Assembly: GCA_024516035.1 (NCBI GenBank)
Contig: CM044959.1
Span: 31,606,189 to 31,670,188 of the forward strand
Direction of reading: 5' to 3'
Length of the DNA: 64,000 nt
Source: Bactericera cockerelli
Taxonomy: Eukaryota > Arthropoda > Insecta > Hemiptera > Triozidae
In this document: positions 62,937 through 64,000 of the stretch, in pieces
How the letters are laid out: every line of letters begins with the position of its first letter
Numbering within the stretch: position 1 is the stretch's first letter
Made by a program: the position numbers and the translations under genes
Notes under the pieces: generated by a model
Seen by the model: only the letters and a program-made list of their open reading frames with translations
Database searches by the model: none
What the model was told of the DNA's origin: nothing

Positions 62937-64000
62937 TGTATAGTTTACTCATGACACCTAAAATGAAATGTACAAATATGACTTGAAAAATCCGAAAAAG
63001 TTAAAACACTTGACAACGCGACGACTCCTACTTTTCCATAATTATTAGAATGATTGACATGAAAGTTTCTGTTTTCATTTTTCAAAAAAAAAGTTGAAAT
63101 TTAAACTCTGAAATAACACGTTCAAAAATATTTACATGAGGTACACTTAAACTTTGTTTTTGTTTTCTGAATCAGAAAGATGTAATCAACATGGAAGAAA
63201 TAATGTATGTATACTATACATTGTTGTGTCGCAAAAATGATTGTTTCAAGGTATCTCTATGTATTTCTAATGCTCTATGTATTATGTTACTTGATAGTTT
63301 TATGTAATGAGTTTGTTTGTTTGCTTTTTCGTATAACATGACCACAGAGTTTATCATTATTTTATTCAGTCAAGTTATTATTATAATCATTTATTTTTAA
63401 TTCGGTCGGATAAAACAGTTAATTTTTAAGTTCCTGACAAAAATAATTTCCCTGAGGAAGAATCGAAAGAAAATCCCAGGTCTTCGGTTCAGAGACATAA
63501 GAGCGCTGTCTGTCAGCAATCTTAGCTTATTTGGAAGGCAAATCTATTTATATTATTACACTTAAATTATAACACGACGATCAATGCATGTACATATCTT
63601 CAATTCTCCTGTGGAGTTGCTTTCAACGCAATGAGGATGGTTTATGACGCTGCGCTGTCATAAACTATTCCAAATTTATTTACCAAATTTATCAAAATAT
63701 AATATTTAATTGACTTTTTGCGAGAGTTGGACACACTTATTATAAACATTATCATGTATCGTATTTTTTAAAAAAAGAAATAAACAAGATTGCACGCCAG
63801 CACTCTAGTTTCATCTACCCACATCTTCTTTGTTAAATTCAGTGTGGGTTTTGTAAAGGCCTTTTGTTATGCATGATATTTAATACTAATTATCTTATTG
63901 TAAGTAATGTGCTAACATGAATAACATTCTGAAACCGAGGACAAATTTCATATTACTACAAGCTCAATCCCAGCAATACAACTAATTCGTTGCCACAAAA
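62937..64000. other. terminal AT-rich DNA, nothing seen
   Basis: No frame, repeat or RNA-like structure that I can support. Confidence 0.4.

Overview
The window reads as arthropod nuclear DNA, most likely from a large, repeat-rich insect genome; a hemipteran would fit but the sequence alone does not prove the order. The evidence is AT-rich background DNA, an intron-exon gene tens of kilobases long, several tRNA-derived SINE families, non-LTR retrotransposon debris, many small inverted-repeat elements and minisatellites. Two 100-N blocks (7-106 and 47446-47545) are assembly gaps of unknown true size. No bacterial-type genes, CRISPR array or functional RNA gene is visible.

Layout: 107-5900 is repeat-derived DNA. 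At 5959-7533 (+) lies an uninterrupted 524-residue SLC37-family sugar-phosphate exchanger. From 7600 to about 16500 there is no gene, only SINEs, two long inverted-repeat elements and a decayed LINE fragment. From 59165 down to 16530 the minus strand carries one very large gene whose exons I could chain by splice sites and codon phase. I read it as a WNK serine/threonine kinase: it has a CCT (OSR1_C/PF2-like) domain, two RFxV docking motifs of the kind that bind SPAK/OSR1, and a huge Gln-rich low-complexity exon. The catalytic domain is not visible. The phase chain breaks only at the 100-N gap, exactly where the kinase and CCT1 exons should be, so they are probably missing from the assembly. 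59200-64000 holds no recognised gene.

The two genes are unrelated in function: a membrane antiporter of sugar phosphates, probably of the endoplasmic reticulum, and a cytoplasmic osmotic/chloride-sensing kinase that acts through SPAK/OSR1 (Fray in flies). They are convergent, with 3' ends about 9 kb apart.

The most notable observations concern the WNK locus. A tandem repeat has copied a 3' splice site with the first bases of its exon three times upstream of the real one. Two exons carry apparent one-base frameshifts although flanking phases agree. LINE 3' ends sit about 25 bases beyond two 5' splice sites. The Gln-rich exon carries a repeated RKxSxxS phosphosite-like motif beside a prion-like domain.
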